A DNA stretch of 64,000 nt from Planctomycetota bacterium (lineage in GTDB: Bacteria; Planctomycetota; UBA1135; GCA-002748355): assembly GCA_020638795.1 (NCBI GenBank), contig JACKHW010000001.1, positions 620,001-684,000 on the forward strand, given 5' to 3'. Of this stretch, positions 1 through 8,303 are shown one piece after another; position 1 is the stretch's first letter; each line of letters starts with the position of its first letter. The notes under the pieces were generated by a model, which worked only from the letters and a program-made list of their open reading frames with translations, was not told the DNA's origin and did no database searches. Both the position numbers and the translations under genes were made by a program.

Positions 1-159
1 CCGTTCGATCAGCGCTGGGACATGGCCAAGCTCGTCGTCGACGTCGCAGGTGCGTCGAGTTCCGATCTGCTGACGGTTCCCTACCTATCGCACGCAGTGG
101 CGATACGACACTACGAGCGACTCGGTCGCGACAGTGCCGCCATCGAACTGACTTGGTGA
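1..159 (+). CDS. C-terminal end of an unidentified protein (partial)
   Basis: The reading frame is open from the first base to a TGA at 157-159, giving 52 C-terminal residues that begin PFDQRWDMAKLVVDVAG and end IELTW. The start lies outside the window. Composition and codon use match neighbouring genes (G/C-rich third positions). I recognise no family in so short a tail. It converges on the minus-strand gene that ends at 165, leaving only 5 bases between the two stops. Confidence 0.55.
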   Translation, partial: PFDQRWDMAKLVVDVAGASSSDLLTVPYLSHAVAIRHYERLGRDSAAIELTW

Positions 160-164
160 CGACG

Positions 165-1262
165 TCAGAAGTCGCTGATCGCGAAGGGCACCGTGTCGAC
201 GTCGACGTTCTGCTTGTTGCTGACCGCGAACAGGTAGGCGTCTAGCGCGTAGTGGATCAGGAGCGGCGACAGGACCATGACGTACCAATACTGTTGGAAC
301 GTCAGCCCGAGTGGATCGACGCGCGCGATCGAGTAGAGCGCCGCCAAGAGCACGACCGTGATCGCGAAGCAGAACCCGTAGAAGCGCAGCGTCTGACTGC
401 GGCCGGCGCCAGCGATGCTGCGTACGACACGCGACTTCACGAGGCCGTGCTGTTTGCGGACCATCAACACGTACCAGACGAGCCCGAGGTACTGGAACGA
501 GTGCCACGCGTTGACCGACTGGAAGGCCAGTTCGAGTCGGGCGCCATCCGCGGCGGCAGGGACCAAGAAGGCGATGATTGCCGTCACCGCGATCAGGAGT
601 GTCTTGGGGCGGTTCAGCGTGCCATCTCGTGCCTCGCGCACCGTCTTGCGAATCCATGCGACGAGGAAGAACGCGAACGTGATCCAGACGGTCCAATACG
701 TCCATGGGCCGTTGAGGATCTCGGGCAGACGGATCGGAATCTCTCCCAGTCGGAAGTCGTCGTGCACGAGTTTCCAGCTCGCGATCGGATGCATGCAGAC
801 GAAGAGCAAGCCGTAGTCGATCCAGCGCGAGCGCGGTGCTTCGGGGGTGCCGGCGCGTCGACGGTAGACGTCGGTGAGATAGGCGTTCTGTTGTACGACG
901 TGCAGCGATGCCGCGAAGATGAACAGCGTCAGCATGACCGCGAAGTTGGTCGTGATGCCCCACAGGACGAGTGGTGGGATGAGGCACGTGATCGCGAGCA
1001 GGACTCGGCCGTGGGCTTTGCGGAACGCCGGATCCAAGTAGGTGACGACGTACGTCGAGAAGAGGTGCGGCCCGCCGATCAGCGCCGTGATGATCAACAT
1101 CAGGTTCGCTGACGAGACTCCACCCCAAACGAGGGCGAGGACGAGCGGGACGATGATGGCGCTCCCGAGGAGCCAGGCGAGATCCCAGCGTGGACTGCGG
1201 ATCCAAACTCGCGCCTGGGCGCGGGATTGCGAAGAAAGGACGGTCGATTCGAGAGTCGTCAT
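165..1262 (-). CDS. Polytopic inner-membrane protein of unknown function
   Basis: The product is 365 residues from the ATG at 1262; the frame extends further upstream but those residues look non-coding. A short N-terminal cytoplasmic stretch is followed by about eight hydrophobic segments. Histidine and aromatic residues lie in or next to the membrane spans: PHLFSTYVVTYLD near residue 65, LHVVQQNAYLTDVY near 115, NAWHSFQYLGLVWY near 250 and LLIHYALDAYLF near the C-terminus. Such His/Gln-rich membrane motifs are typical of metal- or cofactor-binding membrane enzymes, but this is inference and I cannot name a family. It stands alone on the minus strand, divergent from nth. Confidence 0.7.
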   Translation of the reverse strand: MTTLESTVLSSQSRAQARVWIRSPRWDLAWLLGSAIIVPLVLALVWGGVSSANLMLIITALIGGPHLFSTYVVTYLDPAFRKAHGRVLLAITCLIPPLVLWGITTNFAVMLTLFIFAASLHVVQQNAYLTDVYRRRAGTPEAPRSRWIDYGLLFVCMHPIASWKLVHDDFRLGEIPIRLPEILNGPWTYWTVWITFAFFLVAWIRKTVREARDGTLNRPKTLLIAVTAIIAFLVPAAADGARLELAFQSVNAWHSFQYLGLVWYVLMVRKQHGLVKSRVVRSIAGAGRSQTLRFYGFCFAITVVLLAALYSIARVDPLGLTFQQYWYVMVLSPLLIHYALDAYLFAVSNKQNVDVDTVPFAISDF

Positions 1263-1588
1263 GGCCGCTTTCGAAACCTGTGGGCTCGTCGAGACGGGCT
1301 TGGCTGCCCAGAACCATACTTCGCAATTCGCGATCCGACCACTCACCTGGACGGGTTCGTGGTGTCACGGCCTGACGCCGAGACGACGCTGGCATGGCTA
1401 TCTCGGTTTTTTTTCGAGGTGGACGTGAAACCTCTGGCCCCCGGTTTCCTATCAGTCCGTTGCATGGGATGCATGGGCCCGTGCGAGAGAGAGAGAGACG
1501 AGAGTGTTCCCCGGCGGGGGCTTCGGCCCCCTCCGGGGAGCTTTCTTTTTGCGTGACCCTTCGCGGGTGCGCGACAGACTGGGATGGC
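1263..1588. other. Divergent intergenic region between the membrane protein and nth
   Basis: There are 326 bases between two divergent genes. The region contains an eight-T run near 1406-1413, an imperfect palindrome GCATGGGCCCGTGC near 1472-1485, a GA dinucleotide tract at about 1486-1497 and a strong terminator-like hairpin at 1509-1550. No convincing coding sequence was found, although frames stay open because of the GC content. Confidence 0.6.
1509..1550 (+). terminator. Terminator-like hairpin with UUCG loop upstream of nth
   Basis: CCCCGG-C-GGGGGC closes over a TTCG tetraloop onto GCCCCC-T-CCGGGG, followed after AGC by TTTCTTTTT. The T tract lies on the plus-strand side, so this would terminate or attenuate plus-strand transcription 39 bases before the nth start codon. 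The gene upstream runs the other way, so it does not end an upstream operon visible here. It could be a leader attenuator or a guard against read-through from the divergent promoter region. Confidence 0.7.
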
Positions 1589-2305
1589 ATGGACCGATCC
1601 GCGTCTCGACGTCCCGGCAACTCCGAAGCGCTGCCGCCACGCGGGCGTGAGACGAAGGGGCGTCGCGCCGAACGTCTCGCCTCGATCCTGGAGGAATTGC
1701 ACCGGCTCTACCCGGTGGCCGATTGCGCTCTCGATCACAGGAATGCGTTCGAGCTGCTCGTGGCCACGATTCTCTCGGCCCAGTGCACGGACAAGACCGT
1801 CAATCTCGTGACACCTGCGCTCTTCGAGCGATACCCCGATGCGGCGGCACTTGCAGCAGCGAAGGTGCCGACCCTCGAGAAACTCATCTACTCGACCGGG
1901 TTCTACAAGAACAAGGCGAAGAACCTCAAGGCGATGGCGGAGCGCCTCCAGGCCGAGCATGGAGGGAACGTGCCGGACACGATGGAGGCCCTGTTGCGTC
2001 TGCCCGGGGTCGCGCGGAAGACCGCCAACGTCGTACTCGGGACGCACTTCGGCATCGCGGTCGGCATCGTCGTCGACACGCACGTCGGTCGGTTGGCACG
2101 TCGCCTCGGTCTGACCCGCGAGCAGAACCCGGTCGCCGTCGAGCGAGATCTCACAGCGCAAGTGCCGCGAGACGATTGGGTCTGGATCTCCCATGCGCTC
2201 ATTTGGCACGGTCGCCTCGTCTGTGACGCGCGCCGGCCGAAGTGCGCCGAATGCACGCTCGGTGGGTTGTGCCCGGCGCGGGCGATGTTCGCCACCGGGC
2301 CCTGA
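1589..2305 (+). CDS. nth: Endonuclease III (DNA glycosylase/AP lyase)
   Basis: The 238-residue product removes oxidised pyrimidines from DNA and cleaves the abasic strand in base excision repair. It has the FELLVATILSAQCTD segment, the helix-hairpin-helix LLRLPGVARKTANVVLG with the catalytic Lys in RKTA, the catalytic Asp in VVDTHV, and a C-terminal 4Fe-4S ligand set of spacing C-x6-C-x2-C-x5-C (CDARRPKCAECTLGGLC). The frame is open upstream to 1394, but the extra residues cover the terminator hairpin and GA tract and resemble no Nth N-terminus, so the ATG at 1589 is chosen. Confidence 0.95.
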   Translation: MDRSASRRPGNSEALPPRGRETKGRRAERLASILEELHRLYPVADCALDHRNAFELLVATILSAQCTDKTVNLVTPALFERYPDAAALAAAKVPTLEKLIYSTGFYKNKAKNLKAMAERLQAEHGGNVPDTMEALLRLPGVARKTANVVLGTHFGIAVGIVVDTHVGRLARRLGLTREQNPVAVERDLTAQVPRDDWVWISHALIWHGRLVCDARRPKCAECTLGGLCPARAMFATGP

Positions 2306-2473
2306 GTGCAAGGTGGTGATCCGAGTCGATTGGTCGCAGAAACTCGGGTCTTCGTGGCCGGTCCGGAGTTCGCACCGGGCGGCGTGGCGCGCTAACTTCG
2401 GCATCGATCGGTCAGCCGAGGCACGGCGTGCCTGGCGACGGACCGTTGCTCCAGCCAATCAGGGGGTCCTTCG

Positions 2474-3658
2474 ATGGGTAATCCAGTCCTCGTTTCAGCG
2501 TGCCGAACCGCGATCGGCAAGTTTCAGGGGAGTCTGGCACCGCTGACCGCTCCGCGTCTCGGCGCGCTCGCGGTCGCCGAGGCCATCACCCGCGCCAACG
2601 TCGACGTGAACCAAATCGACGAAGCGATCATGGGCACGGTCTTGCAGGCCGGGCAGGGGCAGAACCCAGCGCGGCAAGCGGCCCTCGGCGCTGGGCTGCC
2701 ACAGTCGGTCGCCGCGTTCACGGTCAACAAGGTCTGTGGGTCGGGGCTCAAGAGCGTGATGCTCGCGGCGCAGGCCATCAAGGCGGGCGACGCGCGTTGC
2801 ATCGTCGCTGGTGGCATGGAGTCGATGACCAACGCTCCTTACACGCTTCCCGATGCTCGCGCCGGCCAGCGGCTCGGACATGGGCGGCTCATCGACTCGC
2901 TCGTTGCGGATGGCCTGTGGGATGTCTACAGCGATCAGCACATGGGCAATACGGCCGAACTCGTTGCCAAGGAGTATGGCATCTCGCGTGAAGATCAGGA
3001 CGCTTGGGCCGTCCGCAGCCAGTTGCTCGCCGTGGAAGCGCAGAAGAACGGTAAGTTCGATGCCGAGATCTTCCCCGTCGAATTCCGCGGCCGGAAGGGC
3101 GACGTGACGGTCTTCGACAAGGACGAAGGTCCGCGAGCCGACACGACGCTCGAGAAGCTCGCCGCGCTCCGTCCGGCGTTCCAGAAGGACGGCACCGTAA
3201 CGGCTGGCAACGCGAGCACGATCAACGACGGCGCTTCTGCTCTCGTCGTCGCCGACGAGGACTGGGCTCGCGCGCAAGGGCTCCCGGTGCGTGCGCGCAT
3301 CACCGGTTACGCGACGGGCGGTCTCGCGCCCGAATGGGTGCTCATGGCTCCCGAGGTCGCGTTCTCGAAACTCTGTTCGCTGACCGGCTTCGGGCTCGGC
3401 GACTTCGATCTGATCGAGATCAACGAGGCCTTCTCGTCGCAAATGGTCGCGCTCGTCCGCAAGCTCGAGCTCGACGAGACGAAGGTCAACGTCCACGGCG
3501 GAGGAGTTTCGCTCGGTCACCCCATCGGTTGTTCTGGCGCGCGAGTCTTGACGACGCTGCTGCACGCGCTCGAGGATCGCGGGCTTTCGCGTGGCGCTGC
3601 CGCGCTGTGTCTCGGTGGCGGCAACGCCGTCGCCATGTCGATCGAGGTGCTGTCATGA
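2474..3658 (+). CDS. Acetyl-CoA acetyltransferase (thiolase)
   Basis: The product has 394 residues, the usual thiolase length. It catalyses reversible condensation of two acetyl-CoA to acetoacetyl-CoA, or thiolysis of 3-ketoacyl-CoA. Visible catalytic residues are Cys88 in VNKVCGSGLKS, His349 in GHPIGCSGAR and Cys379 in ALCLGGGNA; the INEAF motif is also present. A G-rich ribosome-binding site (AGGGGG) precedes the ATG. The stop overlaps the next start by four bases (ATGA), so translational coupling with the 3-hydroxyacyl-CoA dehydrogenase is likely. The neighbours suggest short-chain (C4) acyl-CoA metabolism; sequence alone does not set the direction. Confidence 0.93.
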   Translation: MGNPVLVSACRTAIGKFQGSLAPLTAPRLGALAVAEAITRANVDVNQIDEAIMGTVLQAGQGQNPARQAALGAGLPQSVAAFTVNKVCGSGLKSVMLAAQAIKAGDARCIVAGGMESMTNAPYTLPDARAGQRLGHGRLIDSLVADGLWDVYSDQHMGNTAELVAKEYGISREDQDAWAVRSQLLAVEAQKNGKFDAEIFPVEFRGRKGDVTVFDKDEGPRADTTLEKLAALRPAFQKDGTVTAGNASTINDGASALVVADEDWARAQGLPVRARITGYATGGLAPEWVLMAPEVAFSKLCSLTGFGLGDFDLIEINEAFSSQMVALVRKLELDETKVNVHGGGVSLGHPIGCSGARVLTTLLHALEDRGLSRGAAALCLGGGNAVAMSIEVLS

Positions 3659-4500
3659 TCGAGCGTGTCGCCGTCATCGGTGGTGGAACCATGGGCAATG
3701 GCATCGCGCAAGTGTTCGCGATGCACGGTGCGAGCGTGCAGCTCGTCGATGTCGACGACGCCGCGATCGCGCGCGCGAAGGGCGCGATCGACGGCAGTCT
3801 CGGTCGCCTCGTCAAGAAGGAGAAGATGACGGCGGACGAAGCCAGCGCCGTTCTGTCCCGCATCGACGGGACGACGGACTTCGCCGCGACCGCCGATCGT
3901 CAACTCGTCGTCGAAGCCGTGCCCGAGCGCCTCGAGGTCAAGAAGGCCGTGTTCGAGAAGCTCGATCGGATCACGGGGAAGGATTGCATCCTCGCATCCA
4001 ATACGTCGTCGATCTCGATCACGAAGATCGCGGCGACGACGAAGCGCGCGGATCGAGTCATCGGGATGCACTTCATGAACCCGGTGCCGATCATGAAGCT
4101 CGTCGAAGTCATCCGCGGCAACGACACGTCGGACGCGACGGCGGATTTCGTCGTCAAGGGCTCCGAAGCACTCGGCAAGATTCCGGTCGTCGCGCAGGAC
4201 TATCCCGGGTTCGTGAGCAACCGAGTCCTGATGCCGATGATCAACGAGGCGATCTTCTGCCTCATGGAGGGCGTGGCCACGCGCGAGGCGATCGACGAGA
4301 TCATGAAGCTCGGCATGGCACATCCTATGGGGCCGCTGACTCTCGCGGACTTCATCGGCCTTGACGTCTGCCTCGAGATCCTCGACGTCCTGAAGACCGG
4401 GATCGGGGACGACAAGTATCGCGCGTGTCCGCTCCTGCGTCGGATGGTGGCCGCGGGCCATCTCGGTAGGAAGACCGGTCGCGGCTTCTACGAGTATTGA
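3655..4500 (+). CDS. hbd: 3-hydroxybutyryl-CoA dehydrogenase
   Basis: The product has 281 residues, typical for the single-function enzyme that interconverts 3-hydroxybutyryl-CoA and acetoacetyl-CoA with NAD(P). The N-terminal Rossmann motif is VAVIGGGTMGNGIAQVF. The catalytic region reads MHFMNPVPIMKLVEVI, with the conserved His and downstream Glu, followed by PGFVSNRVLMPMINEA. The start at 3655 is set by the ATGA overlap with the thiolase stop; the longer open frame upstream lies inside the thiolase gene. The product consumes or supplies the thiolase substrate and precedes a short-chain acyl-CoA dehydrogenase. Confidence 0.94.
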   Translation: MIERVAVIGGGTMGNGIAQVFAMHGASVQLVDVDDAAIARAKGAIDGSLGRLVKKEKMTADEASAVLSRIDGTTDFAATADRQLVVEAVPERLEVKKAVFEKLDRITGKDCILASNTSSISITKIAATTKRADRVIGMHFMNPVPIMKLVEVIRGNDTSDATADFVVKGSEALGKIPVVAQDYPGFVSNRVLMPMINEAIFCLMEGVATREAIDEIMKLGMAHPMGPLTLADFIGLDVCLEILDVLKTGIGDDKYRACPLLRRMVAAGHLGRKTGRGFYEY

Positions 4501-4549
4501 GATCACCGGGTCACGAGATCGTGAGATCACGAGAAGGGATGAGACGAGC

Positions 4550-5710
4550 ATGACCGCACTGACAGGAACTTTGGTCGGCCCCGGAGTCGACTTCCGCCTC
4601 GATGAGCAACTCGCCGACCTGCAACGTCGCGCGCACGAGTTCGCAGAACGCGAGTTGGTTCCCAATGCAGCTCGCTGGGATCGCGAAGCGTCGTTTCCGC
4701 GTTCGGCGATCGACGCTGCGGCGCGCGAGGGTTTCTTGCGGATGACGATTCCGACCGAGTACGGAGGACTGGCAGCAAGCAACGTCGCCAACTGCATCTT
4801 GCTCGAAGAGATCAACCGCGGTTGCGCGTCGACCGGCGTGACCGTGTCGGTGCACAACTCGCTCTTCTCGTCGCCCGTCGCGAAGCACGGGACACCCGAG
4901 CAGAAGGCCGAGTACCTCCCCAAGATGGCCACCGGAGAGTGGCTCGGTGCGTATTGCTTGTCCGAGGCGGGTGCCGGATCGGATGCGGCCGCCCTGCGAT
5001 GCGCTGCGCGCCGCGACGGCGACGACTGGATACTCGATGGTGCGAAGCTGTGGATCACGAGCGGTAGCGTCGCGGACTGCTTCGTGGTCTTCGCGCGCAC
5101 CAACGACCATCGAACGCGCGGCATCTCCGCCTTCCTCGTCGAGAAAAGCTACGAAGGCTGCTCGGTCGGCAAGAAGGAGGTCAAGCTCGGACTCCGCGGG
5201 TCGCCGACGACCGAGATCCTGCTCGAGAACTGCCGTGTCCCGGGCAAGAACATGCTCGGTGAGGAAGGGACCGGCTTCAAGATCGCTCTCGATACGCTCG
5301 ACGGCGGGCGTCTCGGCATCGCCGCACAGAGCCTCGGAATCATGCGCGCGTGTCTCGAGGCGGCGACGAAGTTCGCGTGCGAGCACGACGCGGTCGGGTC
5401 GCAGCAACGCTTCCAGTGGAAGATCGCGGACATGGCGACGGCACTCGACGCTGCACGGCTCCTGACGTGGCGCGCGGCTCATCTGAGGGACATCGGCGAG
5501 AACTGCACGATGCAGTCCGCGATGGCCAAGAGCTTCGCGTCTCGCATGTGCAATCAAGCTGCACGCGATGCCGTCGAAATCTGTGGTGCTGCTGGCATCG
5601 GCGGCGGTGCGGACGTCGAACGCTTGATGCGGGACGCGCGCATCACCGAGATCTACGAGGGTGCGACCGACATCCAACGCCTCGTCGTCGCCCGTGGCGT
5701 CATGGCGTGA
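4550..5710 (+). CDS. Short-chain acyl-CoA dehydrogenase
   Basis: This 386-residue flavoprotein introduces a trans-2,3 double bond into acyl-CoA and passes electrons to ETF. It contains the family signatures GAYCLSEAGAGSD, KLWITSGSVADCFVVFART and the C-terminal RDARITEIYEGATDIQRLVVARG. Glu370 of the IYEG motif is at the position of the catalytic base of the butyryl/medium-chain class. Its place after the thiolase and hbd suggests butyryl-CoA or a branched C4/C5 acyl-CoA as substrate, which is inference. The initiator ATG follows a short AT-richer spacer with GAGA-type ribosome-binding sequence. Confidence 0.92.
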   Translation: MTALTGTLVGPGVDFRLDEQLADLQRRAHEFAERELVPNAARWDREASFPRSAIDAAAREGFLRMTIPTEYGGLAASNVANCILLEEINRGCASTGVTVSVHNSLFSSPVAKHGTPEQKAEYLPKMATGEWLGAYCLSEAGAGSDAAALRCAARRDGDDWILDGAKLWITSGSVADCFVVFARTNDHRTRGISAFLVEKSYEGCSVGKKEVKLGLRGSPTTEILLENCRVPGKNMLGEEGTGFKIALDTLDGGRLGIAAQSLGIMRACLEAATKFACEHDAVGSQQRFQWKIADMATALDAARLLTWRAAHLRDIGENCTMQSAMAKSFASRMCNQAARDAVEICGAAGIGGGADVERLMRDARITEIYEGATDIQRLVVARGVMA

Positions 5711-5717
5711 GGTCAGC

Positions 5718-6701
5718 GTGGACTCTGCGGCCCTGATCCCAGCCTTTCGTGCCGGCGACAGGCGTGCGCTGAGTCGATTGCTCACGTACGCGGAGCGCGG
5801 TGACGACGCGTTTCCCGCGCTCTACGACGAACTCGCTCCTGGCCGTGGACACGCGATGCGCCTCGGGATCACCGGGCCGCCGGGTGCTGGCAAGTCGACG
5901 TTCGTCAGCGCCCTGGTGACCGCGCGTCGCGCGGCCGGGGAACGGGTCGCGGTGCTCGCGATCGACCCGACGTCACCGTTCACCGGCGGGGCCCTGCTCG
6001 GCGATCGCATTCGCATGCAAGAGCACGTCCTCGATGCCGGCGTCTTCGTGCGGTCGATGGCGACGCGTGGGTCTCTCGGTGGGCTGAGTCGAGCCAGCCT
6101 GGAGGCGAGCGACTTGCTCGACGTGTTCGGCTTCCCGCACGTCGTCATCGAGACGGTTGGCGTCGGACAGGTCGAACACGACATCATCGAGGCTGCGGAC
6201 TTGGTGACCGTCGTCTTGAGTCCAGGCGCCGGGGACGGGGTGCAGGCCCTCAAAGCCGGTCTGATGGAAATCGCCGACGTCTTCGTGATCAACAAGGCCG
6301 ATCTGCCTGGTGCGGACCAGGTCGCGATCGACCTCCGCGAAATGTTGGCGCTACGCTCGCAGCGGCATGGGGACGAGATTCCCGTCGTGCGTTGTTCGTC
6401 GATCGACGGTCAAGGGACGAACGAAGCCATCGACGCGATCGATCGGCGATGGCGCACACTACAGCACGACGGTCGTCTCGCGGCGCGACGACACGAACGG
6501 AGTGTCGCGCAGGTCCGTCGACTCGTCGAACAAGCGCTGCGCGAGCGGCTCTTCGGGTCGGACGAAGACCTCGAGCAGAGCCTCTCGTCAAGTGACCTGG
6601 CGCGTCCGTATGCTGCGTGCGACATGCTTCTCGATCGCTTCGATGCGCAGACGTCGCACAGCCGCGTGAGCCCGACCCCCAAGAGGAACGAACCACGATG
6701 A
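5718..6701 (+). CDS. meaB: MeaB/ArgK-type GTPase, chaperone of B12-dependent acyl-CoA mutase
   Basis: The product has 327 residues from a GTG start chosen because GAGG lies a few bases upstream and the preceding acyl-CoA dehydrogenase stops just before it. MeaB proteins gate delivery of adenosylcobalamin to acyl-CoA mutases and protect them from inactivation. Visible motifs are Walker A GPPGAGKST (about residues 53-61), a metal-binding Asp in AIDPTSPFTGGALLGDRIR, the switch segment ETVGVGQ and the base-specificity motif NKAD. The stop overlaps the start of the B12-binding subunit by ATGA, as expected for a chaperone co-produced with its mutase. Confidence 0.93.
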   Translation: MDSAALIPAFRAGDRRALSRLLTYAERGDDAFPALYDELAPGRGHAMRLGITGPPGAGKSTFVSALVTARRAAGERVAVLAIDPTSPFTGGALLGDRIRMQEHVLDAGVFVRSMATRGSLGGLSRASLEASDLLDVFGFPHVVIETVGVGQVEHDIIEAADLVTVVLSPGAGDGVQALKAGLMEIADVFVINKADLPGADQVAIDLREMLALRSQRHGDEIPVVRCSSIDGQGTNEAIDAIDRRWRTLQHDGRLAARRHERSVAQVRRLVEQALRERLFGSDEDLEQSLSSSDLARPYAACDMLLDRFDAQTSHSRVSPTPKRNEPR

Positions 6702-7108
6702 GAACCGATCCGATCCGCGTCCTCGTCGCGAAACCGGGGCTCGATGGACACGACCGCGGCGCCAAGGTCGTTGCCGCCGCTCTGCGCGATCGCGGCATGG
6801 AAGTCGTGTACACGGGCTTGCATCAGACGCCCGCGCAGATCGCCGAAGCCGCGCTGCAAGAAGACGTGGACGTCGTCGGTCTGTCGATTCATTCGGGAGC
6901 GCACATGACGCTCTTTCCGGAGATCAAGCGCTTGCTCGATGCGAACGGCATGGGCGACGTGCTGCTCGTCGGAGGCGGGATCATCCCCGAAGAGGACGCT
7001 GCACAACTCGAGGCGCAGGGATTCGGCAAGCTCTTTGGGCCCGGATCGCGCACGGACGAGATCGCGGACTACATCGAGGCTGAACTCGATCGACGCCCTG
7101 CCAAGTGA
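6698..7108 (+). CDS. B12-binding small subunit of an acyl-CoA mutase
   Basis: This is a free-standing cobalamin-binding domain of 136 residues, the size of small subunits such as those of isobutyryl-CoA and 2-hydroxyisobutyryl-CoA mutases. The DxHxxG motif appears as LDGHDRG, with His18 predicted to coordinate cobalt from below. SIHSGAH and GGGIIP, which contact the nucleotide tail in this fold, are also present. The large catalytic subunit is not in this window, so the substrate (isobutyryl-, methylmalonyl- or another acyl-CoA) cannot be decided. The start is fixed by a four-base overlap with meaB. Confidence 0.9.
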   Translation: MRTDPIRVLVAKPGLDGHDRGAKVVAAALRDRGMEVVYTGLHQTPAQIAEAALQEDVDVVGLSIHSGAHMTLFPEIKRLLDANGMGDVLLVGGGIIPEEDAAQLEAQGFGKLFGPGSRTDEIADYIEAELDRRPAK

Positions 7109-7153
7109 CGGACGCACGCCAAAGTATTTGGAACAACGAAACGAGGAACGAAC

Positions 7154-8278
7154 ATGAGCCCGGCAAAAGACCTTGGTGCAGAACTCGAGTTCGCGCTCAC
7201 CGAAGAACAGGAGATGATCCGCGACACGGCGCGCAAGTTCACCGAAGACTCGCTGGAGAAGGGAGCCGAAGCTCGCGATGCGAGTCTCGAGTTCGCGCGC
7301 GCGGAGTTCGATGCGCTCGGTGAACTCGGTTTCCCGGGACTCACGGTTTCGGACGATCGGGGCGGTGCTGGCATGGAGCAGGTCGCGGCGGTCATCGCGT
7401 TCGAGGAACTCGCACGGGCGGGTGCTTCGACGTCGATGAGTCTCGCGACACACCTCGAACTCGGTGCCCGTTTGCTCGATCGCGCCGCCAGCAGCGGCGC
7501 CGCCGACCTCGAGAGCAGCATCGAAGAACTCGCGGCGGGGTCGAAGATCGCTTCGTGCTCGGGGCTCGCTGGGGAGTTCTCGGTCGATGGTGGCAAGGTC
7601 CTCGGCCGCGGTGCGCCGACGCCCAATGCGACCGTCGCGGATCTGTTCGTCGTGCGGGTCGTCGACGGCGATGCGACGCGCTTGTGCACGGTGTCCAAGG
7701 AAAATGCCGGTGTGTCGGTCGAAGCGCTCGACGCGCCGCTCGGTCTGCGCAACGCGGGCCTCGGATCGCTCGTGCTCGATGGCGTCGACCTCGCGAACAT
7801 GACGACGATCGCTACCGGTGCTGCTGCCGATGATCTCGTCGAGCGATCGCTCGCCGCGATGCGCCTCGCGACCGCCGCGGCACTCGTCGGACTTGCCGAT
7901 AGCGCGCGCGTGCGCGCGGTCCGGTACAGCCAAGAGCGCATCGCCTTCGGCAAGCCTCTGAGCGCGCAGCAAGCCGTCGCGCTCAAGCTCGGTCGCATGA
8001 CCGAAGCCGTCTTCTCGGCGAGGCAGCTCGTCCGCAGTGCGGCACGTGCGATGGAAGAAGGGCGTGCCGCGCCGCTCGCTGCCGCACTCGCGAAGAGTGT
8101 CGCCGGTGAAGCCGCGGTCCGCTGCGCGGACGAAGCGATTCAGATCCACGGTGGCTACGGTTTCGTGACGGAGTACGAAGTCGAACGGCTCTATCGCGAT
8201 GGCAAGGTCTGTTGCGTTCTGTTCGGCGACGAGGACGCGTGCCGTCTCGAGGTCGCGAACGGCCTCCTGACCGCGTAG
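7154..8278 (+). CDS. Atypical acyl-CoA dehydrogenase family protein
   Basis: The 374-residue product has the fold of an acyl-CoA dehydrogenase: N-terminal helical region EFALTEEQEMIRDTARKF, a middle beta domain, and a C-terminal helical domain with RYSQERIAFGKPLSAQQAVALKLG and IQIHGGYGFVTEYEVERLYRDGK. The usual catalytic Glu of the IYEGT motif is absent: after LYRDGK the sequence reads VCCVLFGDEDACRLEVA, placing Phe357 where Glu is expected. I see no obvious replacement Glu at the alternative isovaleryl/long-chain position. It may use another base, act on an unusual substrate, or be a structural or inactive partner. It lies 45 bases after the B12 subunit in the same apparent operon. Confidence 0.88.
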   Translation: MSPAKDLGAELEFALTEEQEMIRDTARKFTEDSLEKGAEARDASLEFARAEFDALGELGFPGLTVSDDRGGAGMEQVAAVIAFEELARAGASTSMSLATHLELGARLLDRAASSGAADLESSIEELAAGSKIASCSGLAGEFSVDGGKVLGRGAPTPNATVADLFVVRVVDGDATRLCTVSKENAGVSVEALDAPLGLRNAGLGSLVLDGVDLANMTTIATGAAADDLVERSLAAMRLATAAALVGLADSARVRAVRYSQERIAFGKPLSAQQAVALKLGRMTEAVFSARQLVRSAARAMEEGRAAPLAAALAKSVAGEAAVRCADEAIQIHGGYGFVTEYEVERLYRDGKVCCVLFGDEDACRLEVANGLLTA

Positions 8279-8303
8279 CGCGATTTCGACGTCGGGCCGC
8301 TCG

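Noticed and set aside
3517..5124. Long minus-strand open frame opposite hbd and the acyl-CoA dehydrogenase
   Set aside because: It is antisense to two well-recognised genes, and its Arg/Ser/Asp-rich translation is typical of a GC-driven shadow frame.
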